A stretch of DNA of 64,000 bases from Anabas testudineus (Eukaryota > Chordata > Actinopteri > Anabantiformes > Anabantidae). The notes below the pieces were generated by a model that saw only the letters and a program-made list of their open reading frames with translations, was not told the origin of the DNA and did not search any database. The position numbers and the translations under genes were made by a program. This document shows positions 22,411 through 40,369 of the stretch, piece by piece (the first letter of the stretch is position 1; each line of letters opens with the position of its first letter). The DNA is taken from assembly GCF_900324465.2 (NCBI RefSeq), contig NC_046615.1:23149361-23213360 (forward strand), given 5' to 3'.

Positions 22411-22688
22411 GTGAGTACAGCTGATCCCAACACCGGTAGAAAACTGAGCTTTGGGTTTATGTGAACAAATAGAAGTTCATTAAACTTGAACTGGTATGTG
22501 ATGTCACTGAGCTGCACAGTGGAAACAGACTGCAGCTAAAGTTTTCAGTGTGTAGTTAGGACATTAAAGTTTCCTTTAATCTGAACTTACCATGGTAGAA
22601 ACATCTAGATCAACATGATGGACTTCAGCTGCTGTGTAATTCTCTCTCTGTGGTTGTGGTTTCTACTGTTTGTTATAGAAATATAGAT

Positions 22689-23945
22689 ATGTCTGCTGCC
22701 AGCTGTCTGCTGACTGAAGATCAGTTTCTTTGCTCCATCTGTCTGGATGTGTTCACTGATCCAGTCTCCATACCATGTGGACACAACTTCTGTAAAGACT
22801 GTATCACTGAACACTGGAATATTAATGTCCAGTGTCGATGTCCCAACTGTAACAAGCGTTACAATAAGAGACCTGAGCTGCAGATCAACACCTTCATCTC
22901 TGAGATGGCTGCTCAGTTCAGACAGTCAGCTCAACAGAAAACCAGCAGAAGCAGCTCAGAGCAACAAGTTGTCAAACCAGAAGTTCATCAGATGATCCAG
23001 AAGAGACGACTGAAGATTGAGGAGATCAAAGCCTCAGTGCAGCTCAGTAACAAAGATGCAGACAGAGAGATAGCAGAAGGTGTTCAGGTGTTCACTGCTC
23101 TGAAGGAGTCTGTAGAGAGAGGCCAGGCTGAACTCATCAAGACCATCGAGGAGAAGCAGAGAACAACAGAGAAACAGGCTGAAGACTTCATCAAAGAGCT
23201 GGAACAGGAAATATCTGATCTGAAGAGAAGCTCTGCTGTGAACCGTCTCTCCCGCCTCAGGGACCACCTCCACCTCCACCTCCTCCAGACTTTCCCATTC
23301 TTGAATACTGGCAGTTCCACCAAGGATCTGACAGAAGTCAGCATCAGTCCTTCTTCTTATGAGGGAGCTGTGGTGAGAGCTGTGGTTCAGCTGGAGGAGA
23401 AGCTCAGTAACCAGATGAAGAAACTGTTTGAGGCTGAGTTGACGAGAGTCCAGCAGTTTGCAGTGTATGTGTTTCTAAATCCAGTTCTAATAATAAAATA
23501 TCTATTTTACAGTATCAACTGTAAATGTTCCTTTTCGATGAAGGGTTTCACTTCAGGAAGATTTTACTTTGAGGTCCAGGTTGAAAAGTCGTCTACATGG
23601 ACTTTAGGAGTGGCCAGAATCTCCAACACAGAGGGAGAAATCATGCTGAGCCCAAAAAATAGTTACTGGACTATATGTGCTAATCAGCGAGGGGAGTATT
23701 TAGCAGCAGCTGATCGACCAGTTCGTCTGTCTCTGAGGTCTCAGCCTGAGAAGGTGGGGGTGTTTGTGGACTATGAGCAGGGTCTGGTCTCTTTTCATGA
23801 TACTTCTACTGCAGCTCTTATCTACTCCTTTACTGGCTGCTCCTTCACTGGGACACTCTACTCATTCTTCAGTTCCTGTTCAAATGATGGTGTCAGAGGA
23901 TCCTGGGGGAGGCAGCACAAGTTATGTTTACAGTGGGATCAGTGA
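22689..23945 (+). CDS. TRIM39/bloodthirsty-like E3 ligase copy 7 (RING-coiled coil-SPRY)
   Basis: The protein has 418 aa from the ATG shared with all copies. An in-frame upstream ATG at 22650 lies before the inferred acceptor (22678) and is not used in the spliced form. The RING is intact (residues 15-54), there is no B-box, and the coiled coil is followed by SPRY without the PRY motif. It differs locally from the others: [19 protein letters not shown] replaces the [20 protein letters not shown] form, and the linker is the HLHLHLLQ variant of copies 2 and 4. This looks like a patch copied from a different relative. It is the last TRIM copy before dld. The frame is clean. Confidence 0.9.
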   Translation: MSAASCLLTEDQFLCSICLDVFTDPVSIPCGHNFCKDCITEHWNINVQCRCPNCNKRYNKRPELQINTFISEMAAQFRQSAQQKTSRSSSEQQVVKPEVHQMIQKRRLKIEEIKASVQLSNKDADREIAEGVQVFTALKESVERGQAELIKTIEEKQRTTEKQAEDFIKELEQEISDLKRSSAVNRLSRLRDHLHLHLLQTFPFLNTGSSTKDLTEVSISPSSYEGAVVRAVVQLEEKLSNQMKKLFEAELTRVQQFAVYVFLNPVLIIKYLFYSINCKCSFSMKGFTSGRFYFEVQVEKSSTWTLGVARISNTEGEIMLSPKNSYWTICANQRGEYLAAADRPVRLSLRSQPEKVGVFVDYEQGLVSFHDTSTAALIYSFTGCSFTGTLYSFFSSCSNDGVRGSWGRQHKLCLQWDQ

Positions 23946-25770
23946 ATTGAGTACAGACATTTCACTGTGTCCTGGCACATCACCAGCTGTAGATTCATTT
24001 CTTTTTCTGAGTTACAAAGGTCTTTTCTTGATATTATTATGTAAAATGTTGTCGTTGCTTCTCATTGTAGCAAATAATCTGCAGTAAATTAGCGTATAAT
24101 CATTTATATGAAGCACATTTACTACCATAAAAAATATCATGGGTTTAAGTTTTATCACAGAATCTGTAGTTTTGGTGTTAAACCTTCGGTTGTTGTAAAT
24201 AAGGTTGAACAGTTACATAAATTACATGTATGTATTATAAGTTGTAATTAGAACAATTTGAATTATTTTCTGAGTTAAATGTTCACAAAATGTGACCTGA
24301 TCTTCAGCTGAGTTATAAGACAAACAAACACAGTGTGTTTAAGTTAATAGCACAAGTGATAACACACCCATCAAACATTTGAAGAGCAGGTGGAAAACAT
24401 TTAATTACTGGTTGAACCTCTTTTACTAACTAACTAACTTAACTCTTCCCTTTTAGTATATGTAGGCTGATACATGCTGTAAATCATCCTGATAAACGCT
24501 CTGTTGGTTTAATAAAGATCATCCTTCCATCAGTTAACAAGTGTTTTTTAAAACAGCAAATATATCACTGTCAAAACCTTTGGCTGGATACTATTTGGAA
24601 ATAAACTGAAACACCATCTTTGCTGTTCCAATTCTTTTTTCCTAATCAGAATGTTTTTTTTTTTTTTTTTGGGCTGTGATGTGTCATGTTGTTTCTTACT
24701 TTAGCAAATCATGTACAGTGATAATGTGATGAAAGAGTTGTCTAATCTAAGAGTTTAGATTATTTGTGTTATGTAGTGTTGTGATTTTTATTCTTCTTTA
24801 TTTTGTAGCATTTCCTTATTTTGACACCTCATGTTTACAAGGGTAACAGACTCCCCACTGGAACATTACATTTATTTTTGTCCTTATAATTAATAAAGTG
24901 TATATATGAAGGCATTCACACATCCCATAAATCACCTTAATGAAGGTGTATCAACACTTTCTGATTTAGTAAAGACGATTTATCAGTCAACCTGTGTGTT
25001 TGTTATTTTCTTCAATTCCAATGTATCTCTTACATGCATTTTTATAAGGTCTAGGGTTTATAATTTCTGAAAATCCTGGTCTGGATTTTAGAAATTGGAT
25101 GGATTTAGTTTATTTTCCTCATGTCATTAGTTTTAGTAACAAAGCTGGTGACACATTTATTTCTGAAGATCACGTCCTTGTTTGGTCTCTGCAGCAGTTT
25201 GTAATAAACTCCAGTAGAGCACGACCTCGACTCACTCGTCACTGCTCTGAAGTTGATTCCACCTTTATCTTCTGCATCACTATATTTATGCTGACTCACA
25301 CCCTATAATTAATTACACTTAAGTAGCCAGTACTTATGATAGTGTTGATACCGATGCAAAAACACTTTACAATCCTTGAACTACTGTAAGTTTGAGAATA
25401 TTTATACTGTGGTTTTATTTACTATAACAAAAGGTGAAACTGTCCACACTTAAATTTCAGGTTTGGTTAAAGAAAAGTTCCATGTTAAAATCAGCAAACT
25501 TGTTTTAAAATGCTAATTTAAGATTAATGCCACTTGTTCATGTTTTGCACATTCAAACAAATCTATTTGTATGAGTCTAGTATGTAAAACAACAGGATCA
25601 ATAAAAAATTAGAATTAGTTAAGAATAGTGGGTTTGTGCAGTGAGTAAGACTTAGAGGAAGAGAGTATCCTTGACTATGCTATTTTTTATCTTAGTAAAT
25701 CTATATTATTATTAACGTTTTTAATTAAATATCTTATCACTGAATTTTCTATTTGTTTTGATTTTCTGAC
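23946..25770. other. 3' flank of TRIM copy 7 and intergenic DNA up to dld
   Basis: A poly(A) signal lies at 24511-24516 in the conserved GGTTTAATAAAGAT context, a T run at about 24653-24671, and further AATAAA motifs near 24893. The rest is AT-rich with no gene seen. Confidence 0.6.
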
Positions 25771-25779
25771 AACTCTCAC

Positions 25780-25891
25780 TGACGTCATATACACGCGACG
25801 CAAGGCGTGTGTCTGGACTGGAATTGCGCCTGCGCAATGAGAGGAGTCCTTGGCTGCTCGGCCTGCTGGAGGTGACCGAACCTGTGACAAC
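25780..25891 (+). promoter_or_regulatory. dld: dld promoter with CRE and NRF1-like sites
   Basis: A perfect CRE palindrome TGACGTCA is at 25780-25787. TGCGCCTGCGCA at 25825-25836 differs at one position from the NRF1 consensus TGCGCATGCGCA and sits inside the palindrome TTGCGCCTGCGCAA. There is no TATA box and local CpG content is high, as is usual for a housekeeping mitochondrial gene. The start codon lies 55 bases after the NRF1-like site. Confidence 0.6.
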
Positions 25892-32177
<6,286 letters not shown>

Positions 32178-32326
32178 TCTTCCAGCCGCTGTCGCACCTT
32201 CAGTGTACATAACAGAGGAGAAACAGAAAACTGTGTCTGCATTGAAACCTTCATCCAACCCACCAGGATCCTCTGTGTACATCCCAACTGTACCACACTT
32301 AGTACTAATGTTATTTAAATGTTCTC

Positions 32327-32340
32327 AATAAAACAATAAA
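32327..32340 (+). terminator. dld: dld poly(A) signals
   Basis: Two AATAAA motifs (32327-32332 and 32335-32340) lie about 150 bases after the stop and are followed by a G/T-rich stretch. Confidence 0.85.
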
Positions 32341-33600
32341 GGGGGTTTGGGGGCTGACGATCAGTCTTTTTGTTTCCCAATAAAAAAATCCCAGAGGAGC
32401 AAAGAAGCACTTATTTACAGCACTCACAGATTTCGGATGTAATCAAAGCAGGAAGCTGCAGCTGCTGATAAGTGGACGAACTGTGGACGTGTAGTCATTG
32501 ATTCCTTTAATGTGCAAACTTTGTTCAATCAGATAAATGTTGTTGAATTTTATTTAACCAGGCAAATAAAAGTGCAAGTTTCTGTGTAACTGAGAAGTTA
32601 AAACACCTTGACGTCAGTTTGCTGCTCTGATTACTTCACTGTGGTTCTTCACACCCTTTAAACCACTAAATGCTGTTTGCTGGTGAAGATTAAAGTCTTA
32701 ACATCTGCACATACTTGATTTGAACCCTGGTCGACTTCAGAGGGACTCGATGTGTCGTTAAACCACGAGATAAAAGGATGATCACTCGTCCCTGTGTGAC
32801 AAACGGTTTCCTCTATGATGAGAAGTAAAATTATATTTCTCACTATTTTTAGCATTTTGTCACCATTTAGTGTTTAAATTTGTCTGTATAGAACAAAAAG
32901 CTGCTGTTTGACCAACCTGCAGGAAGGAGGAAGGTGTCAAAGTTCATGTGAAGGTGAACAAATAAAGTCAAGTCATCACAATATACAGCATCATGTTATA
33001 TTAATAAAGTAATAATACAACTAGTAAAATAAAAATGGTAAATTATATTATATAGAATTGTTTAGAGAATACTGCAGATGTTTTACACAGTGTAGTACAA
33101 ATAAAGCAGTAACATTTATTTTGCAGTTCAGAATATTTAGTGAGACAACAGACAGTTAAATAAGCTCTGAGGCCTGTTTGGCTGCAGGCGGCGCTGTGCA
33201 GCTCTGAGCTGACAGGTGGTTTTCAGTTTGGTGAATCAACGTGTGATCGATTATTGGAAAAGAAATCGGTTCCTACCGTTGAATTCTGATCACTGAGCTC
33301 GTCAGGTATCGTCAGGTAAACTTCAATTCATTTAATTAAAGTCAAAATATTTTGTTTTCAACATGTTTCAGAGGAAATAAAAGTTTCTGTTTCTCCACAG
33401 TTCATTATCAGAAATCTGTTTTTCAGTGTTTAATATTTTATTAAAATGATGAATTCAACCTGGAGACTTCAGATACTTCATACTTGGAGTACTGCTGCTT
33501 GAAGTTAAAGTACATTTAGATCATGTTTCCTCGTTCTCTCCTCATGACACATTGTGTATTTGAAGAACTGCTGGAGACTCCACCTGTGTTTGAACACTGA
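32341..33600. other. Intergenic DNA between dld and the synaptotagmin gene
   Basis: AT-rich DNA with no gene recognised. Confidence 0.6.
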
Positions 33601-33649
33601 CTGCGCAGCTCTCTGTGTGTGTTGTGTGTGTTGTGTGTGTTCAGCAGGT

Positions 33650-33775
33650 GTGGTGACTGCACACCTGAACATGGCCGACTGAAGTTCAGCAGCACAAAGT
33701 TTCCAGCCGACTGAACAAACGCAGGAGAAATGAGATTAAAATAGAAGAAAGTCCAGCGACAGGATCCAGACTCAG
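33650..33775 (+). promoter_or_regulatory. Possible 5' non-coding exon of the synaptotagmin gene
   Basis: A GC-richer block ends at CCAGACTCAG|GTAGAG. It is the best candidate for an upstream exon, since the first coding exon begins after a splice acceptor (CCTCCAG, 36141-36147) and must have a partner upstream. The assignment is tentative. Confidence 0.3.
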
Positions 33776-33835
33776 GTAGAGACACTGCTGCTGTCCTCAC
33801 ACAGGAGGAGACACGTCGTCCTCCTGTAGGAGACA

Positions 33836-34215
33836 CGTCGTCCTCCATCCAGACTTCTTCTTTCTTCTTTCTCTCTTCTACTGTTTCTACTCTTCCTGCT
33901 CTCGTTTTCTTCATCATCTGCTTCAGTTTCTCTTTTCTTCTTTGTTTCTTTCTCCACTTTCTCTCCTTCCTCCTGGTTCCTGTGCTGTCGTTCTTTCTTT
34001 CTGCTCCTGTTCTTTCTTAACTTCCTCCATTAATCTTTAATCCTTCCTCCCTGTTCTCCATCATTTTTTACTTTTCTCTCACTTATTTCATTTTCTTTTT
34101 TTCTTCCTCTCCCTCGATTCTGTTTCTGTCTTTCTTTCTTCTTCTTTTTATTGTGTCCATCTTCACCTCTTATCTTCCATTCTCTCCTCGTTGTCTCCTC
34201 CATCTTCTCTCTTGT
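33836..34215 (+). repeat. Polypyrimidine (TTC/CTT-rich) tract
   Basis: About 380 bases are almost entirely C and T on the + strand, the mirror-like composition that can form triplex DNA. Confidence 0.85.
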
Positions 34216-34870
34216 GGTTCCATCAACAGGTGATTTAACAGAAGATATTTATTTTGTCACGTCTTCCTGCTGAATGTCTCAGAGAGAGAGAGAGGTGCTA
34301 ACGTCAGGTGTGTTCACCTGTCTGTTTAGAAACAGGTTAATTGTTCATCAGTTCCCAGTTTGTTTGTTTCACTTGAACTGGTTTTAGATGTTTGGAACGA
34401 GGCCGGACTCTTGAACCCGCTTCAGATGTGATTACAGCAGAAAGTGTGGACGGAGGGAGGAGACGTTTCCTCTTTAATCAAACTGTTTCATGGTTGTTGT
34501 TAGGAAACGTCCGGTCCGGTCGTTCTGTTCCGCGTCACTTCCTTCCTCCCCAACAGGACTCCTCTTTTCATTTTTAACAACAGAGATCAGAAGCAGTCTC
34601 GACCAGACCAGCAGGACGTGGACATGTCTGTAAAACTCGTCAGCAGTGAGTAAAACACTAAACCACCTGTGAGTTGTAGAACCTGAGGACGGGTTGTAAG
34701 GACCGAGATGAGGATCTGGGTCTTGGTAGTAGAAGCTGCAGTAGATGGGGAGTGTTGAACCACTGGGTCAGTTATCAGAGTGTGTTTGCTCATGGTGGAG
34801 GTCTGCAGGTGGAGCTCCACTCAGTCGTGTCGCCAGCTGAGTTTGATGGTTTTATACGTCACTGTCACAG

Positions 34871-34888
34871 TAACCCTAACCCTAACCC
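34871..34888 (+). repeat. Short interstitial telomere-type repeat
   Basis: Three tandem TAACCC units lie in the intron region upstream of the synaptotagmin coding exons. This is short enough to be chance or a repair scar. Confidence 0.8.
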
Positions 34889-36172
34889 AGAAGCCTCCAA
34901 ACTCAGTTCAGTAGCTGGATAATAAACAGTTTTATGGGTTTTATCTTTGTTGTTGCTCCTCCTGTAGATAAGAAGTGACCTGAAGGTGCCGCTCAGAAAT
35001 AATTAACTCTTCTTCTCTTTCTAAGAAGTTGGCTTTTGTGTTGACATGTGTGACTTTTTATTTCCCTGAGGAGCAGAGAGAGAAAAACAAGAAACAAAAA
35101 GAGAATTAAAAAATTCGACTTGTACTAAATGGTCGCAGGATGTTACAGGAGAAAAGGTGCCGTGAAAAACATAATGAGAGTGAAAACGAACCAGGTCTGA
35201 GTGCTGCTGATTCTTCAGCCTTTAATCAACAGTGTGATAACGGGGGTGGATGTGTCAGGTGGTGCTGACTCTACATCCACAAACTGCACCGTCAGTGTCT
35301 GGAAGCTGAGCCACAGCAACTGGATTTAACTGAAGAAGCTTCAGTCTGAGGACAGTTGGTTAGAGACACATGTTTATTTCTTATGTTGGTGAAGTGAAAC
35401 CAAACCTGATAAATTGATTCCCACTAGTAAAGTGAATGTATGTTAACAGGAAGCTGCAGCTCTTGAAAAGTTACCTGTGAACAGGTGTTTTCCTGTTTTC
35501 GAACTCTTTGTGTTCATTGAACCAAACTGAGCTTTTTCCTCTTCACTTAATTAATTAAACCACTGAGATAACGAACAGCTTAAAGACTTCATGTGAAACT
35601 TTTATCAGCTTCTAAGACATAAAGAAAGTTTGTGTACTTTTAAAGTATATTTTGATATTTTCACGTAGGATCATCTTCTAAAGTGTAACCTCTTTCTAAC
35701 TGATCAATATTAATTTCGCTTGTTTGGGTTTTATAAAAACGTGGTAGTGATGGAGTCGACTCCACACAGTAACTACAACACTCACTCACCTCAAAGGACT
35801 TTTTCCTGTTGTATTTTAAACTTAAAATTAGATTAAAATATGTTTTATATTAAACAAAACATGAACTATCAAACTACTCAGTGATAGTTTTTTCCTACAT
35901 TAAATGTTAAATATCTTAACAAATAAATCAAGTCTTTCTCTTATGTGCTTGAAATGTCTTCCTTGTAAAAACATATAAAATAACTTTGACTTTTCTCTTA
36001 AAGTAGTAGATAAAAACTTTACCATCCTGATTTATTCATTATTTTTTTATTTATCTCAACATCGTCTCTGTTTCTCTGTTAATATTTGATTATCAATTTC
36101 TTTATGATGATTTTCCGTGTCGGACTAAAACCTCTTCTCTCCTCCAGACCTCCTCTCTCCACCCTCCTCATC

Positions 36173-38338
36173 ATGACTTCTGTCCATTCATCAGCACCGA
36201 ATTCTTCTCATCCACGTCATAATGCGTCGTCGTCATCTGCTCCAACCCGTCACCCCGTCACCATCATCTCCACCACCTACGCCTCCACTAACACCACACT
36301 TAACCCGGTTGCTGCCACCATCGTCGACTTCATCAACCACCTGCTGGACCAGATCCCCTGTAGGCCTCCACACAGCAGCTTCACCTAAACCCACCTCCAC
36401 CCAAAACACACAGATCAGTTTAGAAGTTGAAGTAAAAGTACAACGAACCACATAAAAATACTTACTGGACAGTAAACGTTCACTATACTACACAGTAGTA
36501 AAAAGATGTATTAAAAGTAAAAGTAGTTCCTTTTTACAGTATGATAGTGAAAGAGTACTCTGATACTTTATTTATATACAGTGTAGAAATACTGTTTTAA
36601 TCCGAGTTAAGTAAAAGTACATATGTGTCAGGAAAAGTACTCCTTCTGTAGTAAAATATCTGCCTTAGTCTCTTGTAAGTGTCTGATAAAATACCAGTAA
36701 ATATAAGATGTATTGGTAATAGAAGTATTTAGCTCCTTATCAACACAACCAGTAGAAAACACTTCATTACTAGTAAAAGTACTCATGTGCTAATTACTGT
36801 TAAGTATCAGTAACATTAGTAATAATTAAATACTAAATGTAAAAGTAACTACTGAGTGATTTAAGATAAGTTGAAGTAGTTATATTACAGTGTAGAAATA
36901 CTCTATTACACCTAAAGAAGATTTACTCTCTCCTGAATGAAAACAACGTTCACAGGAAGGAGAACCGGTTGTAGAGTACATACAGCACATGTTTGTTTGT
37001 GAATCTGTCCTTTAACGACTACTTCCTGACCCTGAACCCCTCTCGACCCCCCCAGTGCCTCGCTGGGCCGTCTACACCATCTTTGCGGCCGGCGCTCTGC
37101 TGATTCTGCTGTGCTGCCTGTGCATCTGCATCAAGTGCTGCTGCAGAGGGAAGAAGAAGAAGCGGCAGCAGAAGAAGGACGAGAAGATCAACCTGAAGGG
37201 CGTCAACGGAAAAACCACCGCAGCTCTGGTGAGTGTGTGTGGGGGGGTTTAGTAACACAGAGCTTGTTTTCATGTTAATCAGCTTAAACAGACTGAACAA
37301 CACACGAACCATCACTCTAATACAGAACACACAACAACAAGACTTAGATTCAACTTATTCACACACAGAAAACACTGCAAAGGTAAATGAACTTAAATAC
37401 GAAGGACTGGAGGAGACACCGGGCCCAGAACTCAGACCATGACCTACATGACTGTTTGTCACTGATGTGATTTAACCCTTTATTAAACTTCTGCAGGAAT
37501 TTATAATGTGTGTATTTGAAGTTTAAAGGGTTCAGTTGATGTGATTCTGTTTAAAGCTTCCTGTACAGTCAGGTGCTGGTTCCAGTCGGTGTCTCTGCTG
37601 CATCCAGGTCCAACCTGATGTGTTTCCTGTGCTCTGACAGGTGCAGCCTGATGTCGGGGACGTGGACTATGGAACAACCAAGAAGCCAAGAGGGAAGCTG
37701 CTCTACTCTCTGGAGTACAACGCCACCGCCTCGGAGGTAATTAAACCTGGAACCGGTTGTTTACAGTGAAGCCGGTTTAACCAGTGAGTCGAGACCCGAG
37801 AGGTCAAAACCAACATTTAGAACCACAGTCCAACATCCTGTTGTCATCTGTGCTGTTTACTGTGTTTCTCCAGTTCTCACATGTTTATTTTCTCCAACTC
37901 GTCAACACCTGAAACAGATTGATGTTTAGAACCAGCTGAGCCCCCCCTCCACTCACAGTGTCAGTAAAACCCCCCCACTGTCTCTACAGCTCATGGTCGG
38001 GATCAAACAAGCCAACAGCCTGAAGGCCATGGACCTGGGAGGAAGCTCGGACCCGTACGTCAAAGTCTACATCATCCCCGACAAAAACAAAACCTGCGAG
38101 ACCAAAGTGTTCAGGAACACGCTGAGTCCGGCGTTTAACGAACAGTTCAGCTTCCAGGTGGGAGTTGAAGTAAAATCCCATTTAGATAATTAATAGAAGA
38201 AACAAACTGTTACTGTCTGAGTAGAGGCTTTTATTTTGAAGTCACGCACATGTAACCAGCCCAGAGTCTTTTTATTGTCAGTAGAAGTTAGAACTGGAAT
38301 AATAATAATAATAAATAAATAAATAAATATAATAAATA

Positions 38339-38374
<36 letters not shown>

Positions 38375-40098
38375 GGTTCATTAATATTAAACTATTTCCA
38401 CCTATTTACATGTAGTTATTTGAGTTTAAGGCACAAAACAAGCTCCATGAGTTCTTAGTTCTCTGGATTCGTTTCCTGTCTGTTTGGTGTGAGGAGGTTC
38501 ACTCTTCACTCTGTTCTGACTCGGCCTCTGAGCTGCCTGTTGTTTTTCCAGATATCCAAGGCGTCGCTCCTGAAGTCGACAGCCGTGATGCAGGTGTTTG
38601 ACTTCAACAGATTCTCCAAACACAACATCATCGGAGAGCTCAGGGTGCAGCTCGGCAACGTCGACTGGAACCACGTCATCGAGGAGTGGCAGGACCTCGC
38701 CGAGCCCGCCAAGTTCGAGGTGAACCCCGAATCTGAGCAACAAGAGAAACCAAAACAGTTCTAGTGGATATTTATCATCATGTGTCAACTGACAACATGA
38801 CAACGGTGTAGTTCCTGGAGCTGGTGGAGACTGAAACAGGAAGTGTTGGACAAAAACTCGACATGAACGATCGTGCTTCATAACTGCTGAAAGATGATCA
38901 TTATTAGACACAAAGCTGATGAAAGATCAGTGATGTTTCATAAATCCTCTCTGTCACAGGAAGAAAACCTGGGGGAGATCTGCTTCTCTCTGCGTTACGT
39001 CCCCACTGCTGGAAAACTGACCGTGGTGATCCTGGAGGCCAAAAACCTGAAGAGCATGGACGTCGGAGGAGCCTCAGGTGAGATGTTGGAGGTCCAACAG
39101 AAAGACAGATAGATAAAAGAAGAGCTGAGTCATGTTTAATACGTTTATCTGATGCATGAATTGACAGAATCTCAGTAGATTAAACTGATCCAGATCAAAA
39201 CCTGCTGCTTGTAGATCCTTACGTGAAGGTGCAGCTGACTCTGGACAAGAGGAAGTGGAAGAAGAGGAAGACGTCCATTAAAAAGAAAACGCTGAACCCG
39301 TACTACAACGAGTCCTTCACCTTCGACGTGTCGTTTGAACAAATCCAGGTGAGTGAGACACGACTCGGACTCTTATTTTACTTAAACACATCATTTGATG
39401 GACACGTGGTCAAACTAAACTCTTCCTGTGTTCATGTGTATGTGACGGTTAAAGACTGGTCGAGGTGTCGTTGTAGTTTAAATGATGAGTGAACTGTGGC
39501 TCCACCTACTGTCAGACACGTGTCTGAACCACCTCAACATGTTATTTCTCTTATAATTAAATAAAGCACAAAGCTTTTGGCTTCCAGGCAGCAGGAGGCG
39601 CCACAGTTCAGTCGTCCTGTCGACACCACGTGTTCCCCTGTCAGGCCCCCCGGGTCACCTACACACCCGCCTCACCGCTGCTCCTCATCACCACCTGTTT
39701 CACCTTTCTCTAATCGACCTCTCGGTGTTTCGAGCCCCCACACTCTGATTGAATCGTCTCTGTGATCGACCCTCCTGTAACTCTAACCCTGTAAACACCT
39801 GTTTTGTCCTTTTCTGCTTCACAAACGATTCTTGACCTGAACTGACCCCTGTCGTCCTCAGAGGGTCAACCTCGTCATCTCCGTGTGGGACTACGACACC
39901 ATGACCCGGAACGACGCCATGGGGAAGATCTTCCTGGGCTGCGACGCCGCAGGGAACCAGCTGAGGCACTGGGCCGACATGTTGTCCAACCCGCGGCGGC
40001 CGGTCGCCCAGTGGCACAGCCTGCTGTCGGCCCAGCAGGTCAACTCCACCCTGGTCCTGAAGAAGAAGCTCCCCCTCCCCACCAAACTGCCCTTCTGA
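36173..40098 (+). CDS. syt8: Synaptotagmin, most like synaptotagmin-8
   Basis: This is a membrane-anchored C2-domain protein for vesicle trafficking and exocytosis. Eight coding exons join in frame: 36173-36359, 37056-37228, 37641-37736, 37990-38157, 38552-38719, 38960-39077, 39215-39348, 39862-40098, totalling 426 aa. A short luminal N-terminus with possible N-glycosylation sites is followed by one membrane segment (about 66-88) ending in a cysteine-rich, palmitoylation-like stretch and a lysine cluster, then C2A (about 135-255) and C2B (about 270-400). C2B keeps all five calcium aspartates (D298, D304, D358, D360, D366). C2A keeps D167, D173 and D225 but has N227 and N233. The C2B sequence [12 protein letters not shown] and the C-terminal [11 protein letters not shown] favour syt8 over syt1, 2 or 5. 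The class is certain, the paralogue less so. Confidence 0.88.
38298..38373 (+). repeat. (TAA)n/(TAAA)n microsatellite in synaptotagmin intron 4
   Basis: An AAT and AAAT run between coding exons 4 and 5. Confidence 0.95.
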
Positions 40099-40330
40099 AG
40101 CAGTGAGGGGGGTTAGTGTAGTTTAAAGATCATTTTCTATCTGTTTGATTGATCACTTTAGAGATGAACTCATATTTTTCTATGAAATCTGAAAATATAT
40201 TTTCTGAACCTGAGCACTTTTCCTCCTGTTTAATCTGTATCCACTAAATATCTATTAAATACCATCTTACCTCATGTGAGCACGTCGACTGTCTGTAACT
40301 GTCAGTGAGTAGTTTGATTAATTAAGTATC

Positions 40331-40367
40331 AATAAAATCGACTTAGTTCCTTTCTGGAAACAATAAA
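40331..40367 (+). terminator. syt8: Synaptotagmin poly(A) signals
   Basis: AATAAA motifs at 40331-40336 and 40362-40367 lie about 230-270 bases after the stop. Confidence 0.75.
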
Positions 40368-40369
40368 AA

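Noticed and set aside
34871-34888. Interstitial telomere array or chromosome fusion scar
   Set aside because: Only three units; too short to support a fusion.
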